This document shows positions 1 to 8,779 of a stretch of 64,000 bases of DNA, piece by piece (the stretch's first letter is position 1; every line of letters starts with the position of its first letter). The notes below the pieces were generated by a model. That model had not been told where the DNA came from, did no database searches, and saw only the letters and a program-made list of their open reading frames with translations. The DNA comes from an uncultured Candidatus Entotheonella sp. (GTDB lineage Bacteria > Tectomicrobia > Entotheonellia > Entotheonellales > Entotheonellaceae): NCBI GenBank assembly GCA_951828535.1, contig OX639990.1, positions 2,157,300 to 2,221,299 of the forward strand, written 5' to 3'. The position numbers were made by a program, and so were the translations under genes.

Positions 1-494
1 ACCCGTACAACGCCGACATCACCCCCGACGGACGGTTGGCCATCGTCGCCAACACGGGCAACAACGGCCGCTCCGACGGCAATATCGACTCGATCACCGT
101 GATCGACTTGCAGCACAGTCCGCCGCGCGTCGTCGACCACCTGGCGGCGGGCGACGCGCCGGAGGGCATCACCATCAGCCCGGACAGCCGCCTGGCGGTG
201 ACCGGCAACCTGTGCGGCAGCGACGCGCCCCCGGACGCCTGGTTTCTGCGCAGCCCGGGGTGCATCCAGGTGTTCGAGATCGGCGACGCGGGCGTGCGCC
301 ACGTGGCGGAACTACCGGCCGGCGGCGTTCCCGAAGCGCTGGCCTTCAGCCCGGACGGCCGCTGGCTGCTGGTGGCCAACCTGCTGGATGCCGATGTGAG
401 CGTGTTCAAGGTGCAGGACGGTCAGATCGTCGATACGGGCCGCAAGCTGGCGCTGCCCGGACACCCGGGCTCGATGCGCGCCACCACGCCCTGA
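1..494 (+). CDS. YVTN-type beta-propeller protein, C-terminal part
   Basis: The reading frame is open from base 3 to the stop at 494, so the gene starts outside the window. The visible part has two propeller-like repeats: a PDGRLAIVANTGNN segment at the start and a SPDGRWLLVANLLDADVSV segment near residue 120, each followed by a strand-turn pattern. This is the repeat of YVTN/lactonase-like seven-bladed propellers, often exported or binding small ligands. The function of this member cannot be inferred. A 54-bp gap separates it from the quinone oxidoreductase gene downstream on the same strand. Confidence 0.75.
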   Translation, partial: PYNADITPDGRLAIVANTGNNGRSDGNIDSITVIDLQHSPPRVVDHLAAGDAPEGITISPDSRLAVTGNLCGSDAPPDAWFLRSPGCIQVFEIGDAGVRHVAELPAGGVPEALAFSPDGRWLLVANLLDADVSVFKVQDGQIVDTGRKLALPGHPGSMRATTP

Positions 495-548
495 AGCTCG
501 ATTTCCCGGTCCGGCAAAGGGCCGCATAACCCAGGAGAAAAGTAAGCG

Positions 549-1550
549 ATGCCGATGGCGGCGGTAATTCACGAGAAAGGGGCGCCCGATGTGCTGCGCT
601 GGGAGTCCATCGACGTGCCGGCGCCGGGCCCCGGCGAGGTGCAGCTGCGCAACGAGGCGGTCGGGCTCAACTTCGTCGATACCTATCACCGCCGCGGCAT
701 CCCGCACCCCTGGCCGGTGCCGCCGCTGCCGGTCGTGCTCGGCTTCGAGGGCGCCGGTCGCGTCGAGGCGGTCGGCCCCGGCGTCAGCGGGTTTTCAGCG
801 GGAGACCGGGTGGCCTACGCGCTGCCGCCCCACGGCGCCTACAGCCAGGTGCGCAACTATCCCACCGCGAACCTCCTCAAGGTGCCTGCTTCCCTCGACC
901 ATCTCGACGACCGCATCCTCGCCGCCTCGATGCTTAAGGGCCTGACGGTGCAATATCTCGTGCGGCGGACGTACCGCGTGGAGCGGGGCGACGTCGTGCT
1001 CGTCCACGCCGCGGCGGGCGCCACGGGGCTGCTCCTTTGCCAGTGGGCGAAGCACCTCGGGGCGATCGTCATCGGCACCGTGAGCTCGGCGGCGAAAGCG
1101 GAACAGGCACGCGCGGCAGGGGCGGCACACGTCGTCATCCATGGCGAGGGGGATTTTGTCGCCACCGTCCGCGAGGTAACCAACGGCGAGGGCTGCGCCG
1201 TCGTCTACGAATCGATCGGCAAGGACACGTTCCGCCGTTCTCTCGATTGCCTGCGCCCCCTCGGCATGATGGCGAGCTACGGCCACGCCTCCGGCCCGCC
1301 CGACCCCGTCGACGTCATCGAACTCGGCGCGCGCGGCTCCCTCTTTCTCACCCGTCCCGCGATCATGCACTACCTCGGAACGCGCGACGCCCTGGAACGC
1401 GGCGGGGAAGAACTGTTCGACGTCCTCGCCCAAGGGGTCGTACGGCCCGCCGTGAACCACGTCTACCCGCTCGCGGAGGCCGCCGAAGCACATCGGGCGC
1501 TCGAAGCGAGAGAGACCACAGGCGCCACCGTGTTCCTGCCCTGGGCGTGA
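549..1550 (+). CDS. Zinc-independent NADPH:quinone oxidoreductase (MDR family)
   Basis: 333 residues, the usual length of the QOR branch of the medium-chain dehydrogenase/reductase superfamily. The N-terminal GroES-like half contains GLNFVDTYHRRG and LGFEGAGRVEAVGPGV. The Rossmann half has the QOR-type nucleotide loop HAAAGATGLLLCQWAKHLGA near residue 157, and the ligands of the structural zinc lobe are absent. It should reduce quinones or alpha,beta-unsaturated carbonyls with NADPH in the cytoplasm. The ATG at 549 follows an AGGAGA ribosome binding site at about 532-537. No operon partner follows, because the accessory zone begins after it. Confidence 0.9.
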   Translation: MPMAAVIHEKGAPDVLRWESIDVPAPGPGEVQLRNEAVGLNFVDTYHRRGIPHPWPVPPLPVVLGFEGAGRVEAVGPGVSGFSAGDRVAYALPPHGAYSQVRNYPTANLLKVPASLDHLDDRILAASMLKGLTVQYLVRRTYRVERGDVVLVHAAAGATGLLLCQWAKHLGAIVIGTVSSAAKAEQARAAGAAHVVIHGEGDFVATVREVTNGEGCAVVYESIGKDTFRRSLDCLRPLGMMASYGHASGPPDPVDVIELGARGSLFLTRPAIMHYLGTRDALERGGEELFDVLAQGVVRPAVNHVYPLAEAAEAHRALEARETTGATVFLPWA

Positions 1551-1857
1551 GGGGCGTTCCTGCGAACCTGCTCGTGCCCGAAACAGCCAAAATCGCCCTT
1601 CCTGGTGGGACACCGGCAGGCGCCATTTCAAAATCGCTCTCTGCCGGCAACGACGCGGATCTCCAGATCGACAGGGCCACCAACAGGCCATAATTTAAAC
1701 TAGGCAAAGTTGCGTGGGCTTGGTACAGGTTCTCACCAGAGAAGGAAAACGATTGTAATGATGAGCCAAGAAGAATTTCACGAGATGAATTGTCTTCTTA
1801 TCCTTCCTGGCTAAGGTGTGCTGAAAGGAGGTTAAGAAGACACCTGATGTTAGTTGA
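1551..1857. other. Intergenic stretch without a recognisable gene
   Basis: No open frame here looks coding. GC content drops clearly after about 1690 compared with the oxidoreductase gene, which marks the left edge of the accessory zone. An AGGAGG-like motif near 1826-1831 precedes only a very short frame. Confidence 0.5.
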
Positions 1858-2046
1858 CGCTGGCTCTGGGCTCTGACCGAGCTAGCGGACAAGTTCGAGC
1901 GCCAAGCCGAAAACTTCGCCTTTTACTTGCTGGTGGACTTGGAGGAAGCCTGTGCCGAGGGCTTGACGGATGCCTCCTTGAATGCGCAGCGCTACGGGTT
2001 CCGCTGGAGATGGTGCAGGGGCGAAGGGTGTGAGGGGGAGATGTAA
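1858..2046 (+). pseudogene. Fragment of an unknown gene upstream of the DUF4238 fragment
   Basis: A 62-codon frame opens directly after a TGA at 1855-1857 and ends at a TAA one base before the next ATG. It has no start codon at its beginning. Its composition (ELADKFERQAENFAFYLLVD, then LEEACAEGLTDASL) looks protein-like and helical. The tight spacing to the next gene suggests the 3' end of a gene once coupled to it. I do not recognise the family. Confidence 0.3.
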
Positions 2047-2047
2047 A

Positions 2048-2212
2048 ATGAGCCAACCGAGACGTCAGCATTACGTGTCAGAGATGCAACAACGCCACTT
2101 CACGGACGACAAAGGAAAACTATACTTCTTTCGAAAATCTCAACGCGAGACAGGTGCTCTCCAGTCCATACCTGAAAAAATCTTCGTGGAAAAGGATCAC
2201 TATACCCTGTTC
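2048..2212 (+). pseudogene. DUF4238-type protein, N-terminal fragment cut by IS-B
   Basis: The first 55 codons read MSQPRRQHYVSEMQQRHFT and then GKLYFFRK and EKDHYT. This matches the start of DUF4238 proteins, in which a QHYVP..L..F motif is followed by a GKL(Y/W) strand and an EKDFYT-like segment. The family is of unknown function. The homology stops exactly at the IS-B terminal repeat at 2213, and the frame then runs a few codons into the element. I find no matching 3' half elsewhere in the window. Confidence 0.6.
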
Positions 2213-2423
2213 TGGAGTTGCCCCGTTTCCGTGGACAGTTGATAGCTTGGCATTTAAGCAGCTTGTTGATGGCTCCTCTCGAAGTTTAGTGGCGACAGGT
2301 AGCCGAGGCCAGAGTGACGACGGTGTGGGTTGTACCAGCCTTCTATGTATTCGAAGATCGCCATGCGGGCCTCAGCTTGGGTACGGAATACGCGCCGGTC
2401 AATGAATTCGCATTCAAGGGTGG
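2213..2423 (-). mobile_element. IS-B remnant (3' terminal 211 bp)
   Basis: The segment starts with the IS-B right terminal repeat (TGGAGTTGCCCCGTTTCCGT) and follows the reverse complement of the full IS-B copies, covering the last codons of orfB. It stops at the TGACC terminus of IS-C at 2424. The other 1.04 kb of the element is missing, so an IS-C-adjacent deletion or a recombination has removed it. Confidence 0.9.
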
Positions 2424-2486
2424 TGACCTAGCCCCTTGAATCCGGGCCACGGGGATGTAGAGTCCATTGTAGGGAGGATGGGCTCT

Positions 2487-2750
2487 ATGAAGCGCAGATT
2501 AACGGACCAGCAGATCATCGGTATGATCCGGGAGCAGGAGGCGGGGCTGAAGACTTCCGAGGTCTGCCGCAAATACGGCATCAGCGACGCCACCTTCTAC
2601 AAGTACAAGGCCAAGTACGGGGGCATGAGCGTCTCCGATGCGAGGAGGCTGCGCGCCCTGGAGGCGGAAAACGCCAGGCTCAAGCGCCTTCTGGCCGATG
2701 CCATGCTCGACAATGCCGCTCTGAGGGATCTCACGACAAAAAACTTCTGA
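2487..2750 (+). CDS. IS-C transposase OrfA (HTH)
   Basis: 87 residues from the ATG at 2487, which lies 9 bases after the GGGAGG site at 2472-2477. It is a classic IS407-group Orf[21 protein letters not shown], then the helix-turn-helix ending in [20 protein letters not shown], then a leucine-zipper-like [18 protein letters not shown]. It binds the terminal repeats. The run of As in ACAAAAAACTTCTGA at its end is the likely -1 frameshift site that makes the OrfAB fusion. Confidence 0.88.
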   Translation: MKRRLTDQQIIGMIREQEAGLKTSEVCRKYGISDATFYKYKAKYGGMSVSDARRLRALEAENARLKRLLADAMLDNAALRDLTTKNF

Positions 2751-2782
2751 CGCCCGACGCCAAGCGGGTAGCCGTTCGGCAG

Positions 2783-3661
2783 GTGATGATGGTACACGGC
2801 TTGAGCGAGCGGCGGGCGTGTCAACTGGTTGGGCTGGATCGCTCCACGTTCCAGTATTACAAGAAGACGGGTACGGACGCAGTCCTGAGGGAGCGGCTCA
2901 AGACGATGGCCGGCGAACGCCGCCGCTTCGGCTACCGGCGCCTGGGCATCCTGTTACACCGCGAGGGCTTCGTGGTTAATCACAAGAAGCTCTTTCGCCT
3001 TTACCGTGAAGAGGATCTGGCGGTGCGGCGCCGGCGGGGCCGCAAGCGGGCTTTGGGGACGCGCAGGCCCACAATCGTGCCGAGTCGCCCCAATGAACGC
3101 TGGAGCCTGGATTTCGTCTCTGACAGCCTTGCCGAAGGGCGAAAGTTCCGAGCCTTGTGCATCGTCGATGACTTCTCGCGCGAAGCGCTGGCCATCGTGG
3201 CGGACTTCTCGCTATCAGGCGTTCGAGTGGTACGAGAGTTGGACCGACTTGTCTCGGTGCGTGGCAGGCCTGTCCTGATTGTCTCGGACAACGGTACCGA
3301 GTTGACCAGTCACGCTGTTCTCAAGTGGTCGAAGGACACCCGGATCGACTGGCATTACATTGCGCCCGGCAAGCCGACCCAGAATGCTTTTGTGGAGAGC
3401 TTCAACGGCCGGTTTCGGGACGAATGCCTGAACGAGCATCTGTTCAGCACGTTGTCTGAGGCGCGCCATCTGATTGAAGACTGGAGGCGGGACTACAACA
3501 CTCTTCGGCCGCACAGCTCGTTAGGCGGCCTGTCGCCAAGCATCTACGCCGACCTCAGGCGCGTGCCTCGACCTGCCTTGGCTGAACTGTATCAGGGCAC
3601 TGGCGAGAAGGCTCGGATCGCAATGTCGAAAGAAGCAGCAACCATGAACAGACTCTACTGA
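2783..3661 (+). CDS. IS-C transposase OrfB (DDE, rve domain)
   Basis: 292 residues from the first ATG of the frame. The frame is open upstream to the orfA slippage site and encodes LLTPDAKR there, so the active enzyme is probably the OrfAB frameshift product. It has an N-terminal HTH_21-like part ([18 protein letters not shown]) and an integrase core with [16 protein letters not shown] and [17 protein letters not shown] as the D, D and E motifs. All three catalytic residues are present and the length is normal for the group. Confidence 0.88.
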   Translation: MMMVHGLSERRACQLVGLDRSTFQYYKKTGTDAVLRERLKTMAGERRRFGYRRLGILLHREGFVVNHKKLFRLYREEDLAVRRRRGRKRALGTRRPTIVPSRPNERWSLDFVSDSLAEGRKFRALCIVDDFSREALAIVADFSLSGVRVVRELDRLVSVRGRPVLIVSDNGTELTSHAVLKWSKDTRIDWHYIAPGKPTQNAFVESFNGRFRDECLNEHLFSTLSEARHLIEDWRRDYNTLRPHSSLGGLSPSIYADLRRVPRPALAELYQGTGEKARIAMSKEAATMNRLY

Positions 3662-3736
3662 CCGGTGGCGGGAATCAGGGGGCAGGGTCAATCGGGACCC
3701 CTTTGAATTACTGTAGGGCGGTGGAGGTGTAACCCG

Positions 3737-4219
3737 ATGAACTCAGAGAGAGTCCCGATAACATTGAATGAGATTCCCTATTCGTCCCTGGGGGTCGAGG
3801 AGCGTAGCGACGAGGCCCCCAGGGACGGCCGCGCCGGAGCGACGCCTGACCCGGAGGTCGTGGCCAAGCCGAAACGGCGCCAGTTCACCGCGGAGTATCG
3901 GCTGCGGACCCTTGAGGAGGCCGATCGCTGCACACAGCCCGGCGAAGTGGGTCGCCTGCTTCGCCGCGAGGGGCTCTACAGCTCTCATCTGGCGACTTGG
4001 CGAAAGGCGCGACGAAAGGGCTCCTTGCGGGAGTTGGCCTCGAAGAAGCGCGGCGCGAAACCGGCCGAACGCAACCCGCTGGATGCGAAAGTGCAAATGC
4101 TCGAAGCGAAAGTGGCACGCCTGGAACACGAGTTGCACACCGCGCACACGATCCTGGACGTGCAGGGAAAAGTTGCCGGGCTGCTGGGATTGAACCTCGA
4201 ACACGAAACGCGCTCCTGA
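3737..4219 (+). CDS. IS-A transposase OrfA
   Basis: 160 residues. After a poorly conserved 45-residue leader comes an IS3-type helix-turn-helix region (RRQFTAEYRLRTLEEADRC, then YSSHLATWRKARRKG), followed by a heptad-rich helix (LDAKVQMLEAKVARLEHELH). It should bind the element ends with OrfB. Its stop overlaps the orfB start as TGATG. The sequence is the same as in the other two copies. The upstream promoter region has lost 24 bp of the element end. Confidence 0.85.
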   Translation: MNSERVPITLNEIPYSSLGVEERSDEAPRDGRAGATPDPEVVAKPKRRQFTAEYRLRTLEEADRCTQPGEVGRLLRREGLYSSHLATWRKARRKGSLRELASKKRGAKPAERNPLDAKVQMLEAKVARLEHELHTAHTILDVQGKVAGLLGLNLEHETRS

Positions 4220-5301
4220 TGGCGGCCCAATCGCTGGCAGAGCAGGTCGGCATCGTGCCGGCGTGCCGGGCGCTGGGCGTGTCGCGGGCGACTTTCTACC
4301 GTCGTCAGAGGTCAACTCCCGGGCACCAGCAGCCCCGTTCAACGCCCGCCCGGGCACTGTGTGACGCCGAGCGCGAGCAGGTCCTCGATATGCTCGCCTG
4401 TCCACGCTTCGTTGATCGTGCGCCGGCGGAGGTGGTGGCAACACTGCTCGACGAAGGCTACTACCTGTGCTCGGAGCGCACCATGTATCGGATCCTGGCC
4501 ACCAACCAGCCGGTCCGCGAGAGACGCGATCAGCGTGTGCACCCCCAGTACGCCAAACCCGAACTGGTGGCCACGGCCCCGAACCAGACCTGGTCCTGGG
4601 ATATAACCAGACTGCTGGGGCCGACCAAGTGGACGTACTTCTACCTCTACGTGATGCTCGACATCTTCAGCCGCTACGCGGTCGGCTGGATGGTCGCCGA
4701 CCGGGAGAACTCGGCGCTGGCTGCCAGTCTCATCGAAGAGACCTGCCACAAACAAGGTGTCCGGCCCCAGGTCCTCACCTTGCACTCCGACCGCGGGGCG
4801 CCGATGACGAGCAAGTGCACCGCGCAACTGCTCGCCGACCTCGGGGTCACGCGCTCGCTGAGCCGCCCCCAGGTCTCCGATGACAACCCGTTTTCCGAGG
4901 CGCAGTTCAAGACCCTGAAGTACCACCCAGGCTTCCCCGGGCGGTTCCACAACATCACCGCCGCCATCGCCTTCTGTCGAACGTTCTTCCCTTGGTACAA
5001 CACCGAGCATCGACATGGCGGCATTGCCATGCTCACCCCGGACGATGTCCATCACCATCGAACCGAGAGCGTGCTGCGCAGGCGCGGGCGGACCCTTCAA
5101 ACCGCCTGGGCCCGTCATCCCGAGCGCTTCGTTCGAGGCATCCCAAAGCCAGACCCCCTACCCGAATCGGTCTGGATCAATCCACCCGTGACATCCACAA
5201 CAGGAGAAACTACTCTGGAGTTGACCCGCTTTCGTGGATACCTAATCCTTTTGGGAGGAGGAATCCACGATGCCACGAACACGTCCCGCATACCCGCCTG
5301 A
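4219..5301 (+). CDS. IS-A transposase OrfB with an altered C-terminus
   Basis: The true start is the ATG at 4219 overlapping the orfA stop; the frame is open further upstream only as an antisense-like extension over orfA. The DDE core has the motifs SWDITRLLGPTKW, LHSDRGAPMT and FSEAQFKTLKYHP. In the intact copies the protein ends TTGETTQ at 333 residues. Here IS-B enters just before the last two codons (Gln-stop), so 28 IS-B-encoded residues are added before a stop. The catalytic domain is untouched. Confidence 0.82.
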   Translation: MAAQSLAEQVGIVPACRALGVSRATFYRRQRSTPGHQQPRSTPARALCDAEREQVLDMLACPRFVDRAPAEVVATLLDEGYYLCSERTMYRILATNQPVRERRDQRVHPQYAKPELVATAPNQTWSWDITRLLGPTKWTYFYLYVMLDIFSRYAVGWMVADRENSALAASLIEETCHKQGVRPQVLTLHSDRGAPMTSKCTAQLLADLGVTRSLSRPQVSDDNPFSEAQFKTLKYHPGFPGRFHNITAAIAFCRTFFPWYNTEHRHGGIAMLTPDDVHHHRTESVLRRRGRTLQTAWARHPERFVRGIPKPDPLPESVWINPPVTSTTGETTLELTRFRGYLILLGGGIHDATNTSRIPA

Positions 5302-5584
5302 GTTTCGCCACCAGATGGTGGAGCTGGTTCGCTCAGGTAGATCTGCTACGGAACTGGCCCGCGACTTCGAGTGCTGTGCGGAGACCATCCGCAAGTGGGT
5401 CCGCCAGGCCGACCTCGACGAAGGCCGCCGTGACGACGGCCTGACGAGCGACGATCGCGATGAGCTTCGCCGCCTACGCCGTGAAAACCGTCAGTTGCGT
5501 CTTGAGCGCGAGATACTGGCAAAAGCCACGGCCTGGTTTGCTCGGGAGACCGGCTCGGTACCCGCAAAGCCTTCGAGTTCATGA
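5270..5584 (+). CDS. IS-B transposase OrfA
   Basis: 104 residues beginning MPRTRPAYPPEFRHQMVELV, a typical HTH_Tnp_1 start for the IS3 group, with the recognition helix region ELARDFECCAETIRKWVRQA and a coiled-coil ELRRLRRENRQLRLEREIL near the end. A GGAGGAGG site lies 7-10 bases upstream of the ATG. The stop overlaps the orfB start (ATGA). The same 104 residues occur in all three full copies. Confidence 0.9.
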   Translation: MPRTRPAYPPEFRHQMVELVRSGRSATELARDFECCAETIRKWVRQADLDEGRRDDGLTSDDRDELRRLRRENRQLRLEREILAKATAWFARETGSVPAKPSSS

Positions 5585-6429
5585 GAGCGAATCAGGCCCG
5601 TTACCCCATCGCCAAGGTGGCCCGTTTGCTCGGCGTCTCCCCGAGCGGGTACTACGCCTGGCGAGACCGTGAGTTGTCGCCTCGCCAGCAATACGATGCT
5701 GTCCTCAAGGCTTGCATCAGCAACATCCATCATCGCAGCCGCGGCACTTACGGAGCACCTCGAATTCACGCCGAGCTTGCCGCCGACGGTATCCATATCG
5801 GTCGCAAGCGCGTGGCCAGGTTGATGCGAGAGATGAGCCTGGTCGGGGTATCCAGACGCAAGGGAACACGCACCACGCGCCGCGACCACAGGCTTCGTCC
5901 AGCTCCAGACCTCGTTGAGCGCAGGTTCGAAGCCGATGCACCTGACCTTCTGTGGGTGGCCGATATCACCTACGTGCCGACCTGGGCCGGATTCCTGTTT
6001 CTGGCGGTCGTCGTCGACGCCTTCAGCCGGCGGGTTGTGGGCTGGTCGATGGCCAATCACCTGCGCACCGAGCTGGTGCTCGAGGCGCTGAACATGGCGC
6101 TGTGGCAACGCCGTCCAGGCAGCGTCGTTCATCACAGCGATCAAGGTAGCCAATATACGTCCTACGCGTTCGGGAAACGCTGCCGAGAGATGGGCGTCGC
6201 GCCGTCCATGGGTTCGGTAGGTGACTGTTTTGACAACGCTATGGCGGAAAGTTTCTTCGCCACCCTTGAATGCGAATTCATTGACCGGCGCGTATTCCGT
6301 ACCCAAGCTGAGGCCCGCATGGCGATCTTCGAATACATAGAAGGCTGGTACAACCCACACCGTCGTCACTCTGGCCTCGGCTACCTGTCGCCACTAAACT
6401 TCGAGAGGAGCCATCAACAAGCTGCTTAA
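5581..6429 (+). CDS. IS-B transposase OrfB (DDE)
   Basis: 282 residues. It has an HTH_21 region (IAKVARLLGVSPSGYYAWRD) and an rve integrase core with WVADITYVPT, HSDQGSQYTS and NAMAESFFATLECE as the D, D and E motifs. It ends with the typical YNPHRRHSGLGYLSP segment. It is intact and would catalyse IS-B excision and insertion. It overlaps orfA by 4 bp, so translation is by coupling or by frameshift within the overlap. Confidence 0.92.
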   Translation: MRANQARYPIAKVARLLGVSPSGYYAWRDRELSPRQQYDAVLKACISNIHHRSRGTYGAPRIHAELAADGIHIGRKRVARLMREMSLVGVSRRKGTRTTRRDHRLRPAPDLVERRFEADAPDLLWVADITYVPTWAGFLFLAVVVDAFSRRVVGWSMANHLRTELVLEALNMALWQRRPGSVVHHSDQGSQYTSYAFGKRCREMGVAPSMGSVGDCFDNAMAESFFATLECEFIDRRVFRTQAEARMAIFEYIEGWYNPHRRHSGLGYLSPLNFERSHQQAA

Positions 6430-6518
6430 ATGCCAAGCTATCAACTGTCCACGGAAACGGGGCAACTCCAACTCAGTAAATCGCAGTCGTCAGTGTCTCA
6501 AAGTCGTTGACAGGTTCC

Positions 6519-7250
6519 GAAGTAAAAGCCGCTGTGGAAATGGAGTTGGAGACCCGCTTCGCCGGCATTCAGTTCGACAGTCAACTTGCAGCTTTGAACT
6601 TCCGCGTATTGAGCATCGACTTAGCGGAAGGCTTCACAAAAGAAGAAGCGGAAGCAATCACGTCAGAAATCGAGACGTTGTACCCTTTTCAACAGGCCAG
6701 CGCAGAAAGTCGCGACAAGCTCAGGTTTGCCGTCGAAACTGCGGCGAAGAATTTTGCTCTAATCGACGCGCCCGAACTTGTGTTTCAGCTTGAAGAGATA
6801 GCTCCAGACTTGCTTGAGACGAGTAGCGACACCGCACAGTTAATGATCCAGCTACTAGGCAACCGGCTGCTTGCCCACGTTGATGCTCCGGGCTCCTGGA
6901 CGGACGCAAAAGGTTTCATGAAGGAGACCTATGAAAGATATCGGACGTATGCTGAGAGAGCCAAAGCCACCGGCTACCCTGAACTTCATTTGGCATATGA
7001 AATGCTGCTGAACTTTGTAGGGAAAGAGCGACCGGAGCAGATCATGAACCTGATTGAGGACGCCCGCAGCTTGAATGTTCGAGATTCTGAGAACTTCGTC
7101 AAGCTCATGATGAAATTGGAAAGCGGCGATGTAGGCATTACGGGAGCACAGAGGGTCGCCACGCAAACCGAGAATTTTCTTTGCCGGTACAAGGATCAAA
7201 GCGCGCTTCTTTTCGATGTTGCGAAAGACTCGGGACTCCAGTGCCCGTAG
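6519..7250 (+). pseudogene. Unknown gene, probably 5'-truncated by IS-A
   Basis: An open frame enters directly from the end of IS-A and runs 243 codons to a TAG at 7248-7250. The first in-frame ATG is at 6540 and has no evident ribosome binding site, so the native start was probably lost to the element. The product is acidic and mostly helical, with no membrane segment or signal peptide. I do not recognise the family. GC content is lower than in the core genes, which fits acquired DNA. Confidence 0.5.
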
Positions 7251-7645
7251 CACGCGACGCCGCTCTACCTTATCTGAGGGTTTCTAAGAGCGGCAAAACG
7301 AGCGTTTACCAGTCTTCGAAGACCGCTGTTACCCTTCGACGCCACGGTTTTCTGCGTCAGCAAGCGTGTTCCTGACCCATTTTGGGACTGTCATTGGGCT
7401 TGGGCTCACATTAGTTAAGACGAACTCACCTTGTTGAGTATGACACCGGGTGATCCCTATTGTGCCGCTTGATCGGTCGTCTCCCTCTGAGCTACGCAGC
7501 CTCATTTTGGCAGGAAAACGGACGTGTTTCTGATACCTCCCACCGATGTCGCAAGGCCCGCTGATCTCCGCAAGAACACCCGTTGCATAATTCTTCGCCA
7601 GATTGCATGATGAGTGCTCTCTCTTCTGATAAGGATGCAGACAGC
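7251..7645. other. Non-coding stretch upstream of the resolvase relic
   Basis: I see no convincing gene here. In an intact Tn3-type element the res sites would lie directly upstream of the resolvase start at 7646, but I could not identify res subsites or a 38-bp terminal repeat. Confidence 0.4.
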
Positions 7646-7780
7646 ATGCTGATTGGCTATGCGCGCGTATCAAAGGCGGATGGCAGCCAGCTTCTGGACT
7701 TGCAGCGCGACCCCCTGACCGACGCTGGCGTTGCCGAGGAGCGCATCTACGAAGACCGCGCTTCGGGACGCAGGGATAAA
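7646..7780 (+). pseudogene. Tn3-type serine resolvase, N-terminal fragment
   Basis: 45 codons from the ATG at 7646 read MLIGYARVSKADGSQLLDLQ, with the catalytic serine region YARVS and the IYEDRASGRRDK segment of TnpR/invertase proteins. After RRDK the frame no longer resembles a resolvase, where RPGL would be expected. About three quarters of the gene, including the C-terminal DNA-binding domain, is gone. It marks an ancient transposon boundary just upstream of the lipoprotein gene. Confidence 0.8.
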
Positions 7781-7803
7781 ACACACAACGCGGGGATTTG
7801 GAA

Positions 7804-8778
7804 ATGTCGAGTCCATATGTGCGACTGGTCGCTACGCTGCTCGTGCTCGCTCTTACGGGTTGTGCATCCACGGGCGGATTTCCAGAAAGGCCAGAGCAGG
7901 TTTCCACAAAGTTGGCAAAGCTACAAGAGAAGTTCTTTCTGCCGGGAACGGATGTACTTCAAGAATATGAAACCAAGAACGGCGAAGCAAAACGTGCGTA
8001 CCGAGACAAGGTCGTACATGGACGCCTGCTGGCACTTGACATGCAGTACGGATTGTTCAAGGAAGCAATCTACGAAGAGGGGATTCTTTCGAACCTCTCG
8101 GTCGACATCCTCGGCGTTGTGGTTGGGGCGGCGGGCGCAGTCACTTCCGGTGCGGATGCGAGCCGGATACTCTCCGCACTTTCAGGTGGTATCTCGGGCA
8201 CCGGCACAGCCATAAACAAGAACCTATACTACGAACGCACGCTCCCGGCACTGATCGCCTTGATGAACGCGAAACGAGACGAGATTCGGGCGGATATCCT
8301 AAACGGATTGACGGTAGACGCCGTAGCGTATCCATTGGGCCGTGCACTTACTGACCTTGAGCGCTATCTCCAGGCCGGCTCGATTCCCGGTGCCGTAGAG
8401 GCCGTGATCGCAACCGCAGGCCAAACAAAAGCAGAGGCTGAGAAGCAAATCTCAATTGTGCGCAGTAGGGCCTTTGTTGATGCAAGAGCGCAGGAGCGGG
8501 TTGATGAACTCCTGAGTCTTGCAGACCAATTGCCAAACGGCGCTGCGCGAGACATTCTTGCAGCTCCACCTTCCGAAATCGATGGTGATGCTTTGGCCGC
8601 TATTAAGGGTCGGTTGGGCGGAAAGGACTTGGGCTCGCAGGAAGCAGCCGACCTGCTCAAAGATGACCGGACAGCTAAGGAAAGCCTCAAGATGGTGCTA
8701 GTGCTAATTGCCAACCGTTCGGAGGAGAATCTCGAAATCTGGAAAGCGGCAATGGTCTCTAAGGTGGAGAAAAAGTAG
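7804..8778 (+). CDS. Putative lipoprotein of unknown function
   Basis: 324 residues from the ATG at 7804, with a GGGG motif about 9 bases upstream. The first 20 residues form a signal peptide with a lipobox (LVLALTGCAS), so the mature protein should be lipidated at Cys. A glycine/alanine-rich segment near residues 105-140 (GVVVGAAGAVTSG) could contact the membrane. The rest is helical and charged. No family is recognised. It is followed after one base by a 57-codon gene, so the two are probably co-translated. Confidence 0.75.
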   Translation: MSSPYVRLVATLLVLALTGCASTGGFPERPEQVSTKLAKLQEKFFLPGTDVLQEYETKNGEAKRAYRDKVVHGRLLALDMQYGLFKEAIYEEGILSNLSVDILGVVVGAAGAVTSGADASRILSALSGGISGTGTAINKNLYYERTLPALIALMNAKRDEIRADILNGLTVDAVAYPLGRALTDLERYLQAGSIPGAVEAVIATAGQTKAEAEKQISIVRSRAFVDARAQERVDELLSLADQLPNGAARDILAAPPSEIDGDALAAIKGRLGGKDLGSQEAADLLKDDRTAKESLKMVLVLIANRSEENLEIWKAAMVSKVEKK

Positions 8779-8779
8779 C

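Larger units (their letters stand above)
2424..3690 (+). mobile_element. IS-C copy 1 (IS3 family, IS407-like)
   Basis: The 1267-bp element is bounded by imperfect terminal inverted repeats, TGACCTAGCCCCTTGAATCC at the left and, read inward from the right, TGACCCTGCCCCCTGATTCC. It encodes orfA and orfB with an A-rich frameshift site. No target duplication is present: the left flank is IS-B sequence and the right flank is IS-A sequence lacking its last 24 bp. The element therefore sits at a rearranged junction. Confidence 0.88.
5216..6470 (+). mobile_element. IS-B copy 1 (IS3 family), inserted in IS-A
   Basis: The 1255-bp element has inverted repeats TGGAGTTGACCCGCTTTCGT and TGGAGTTGCCCCGTTTCCGT (the second read inward from the right end). 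The 4-bp target ACTC is duplicated at 5212-5215 and 6471-6474, which reconstructs the uninterrupted IS-A sequence seen in the other copies. This is the only IS-B copy in the window with clean target duplication, so it is a simple, recent insertion. Confidence 0.93.
3691..6518 (+). mobile_element. IS-A copy 1, 5'-truncated and interrupted by IS-B
   Basis: Comparison with the two complete 1593-bp copies shows that this one lacks the outer 24 bp on the orfA side, where it abuts IS-C. It carries a full IS-B plus a 4-bp duplication near its other end. Its right terminus is GACAGGTTCC at 6509-6518. With one terminal repeat missing it should be unable to move by itself, although its genes are almost intact. 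Confidence 0.88.

Noticed and set aside
3997-4218. N-terminal extension of IS-A OrfB overlapping orfA in another frame
   Set aside because: The family start and the TGATG overlap at 4219 fit better; the extension is an antisense-like open frame over orfA.
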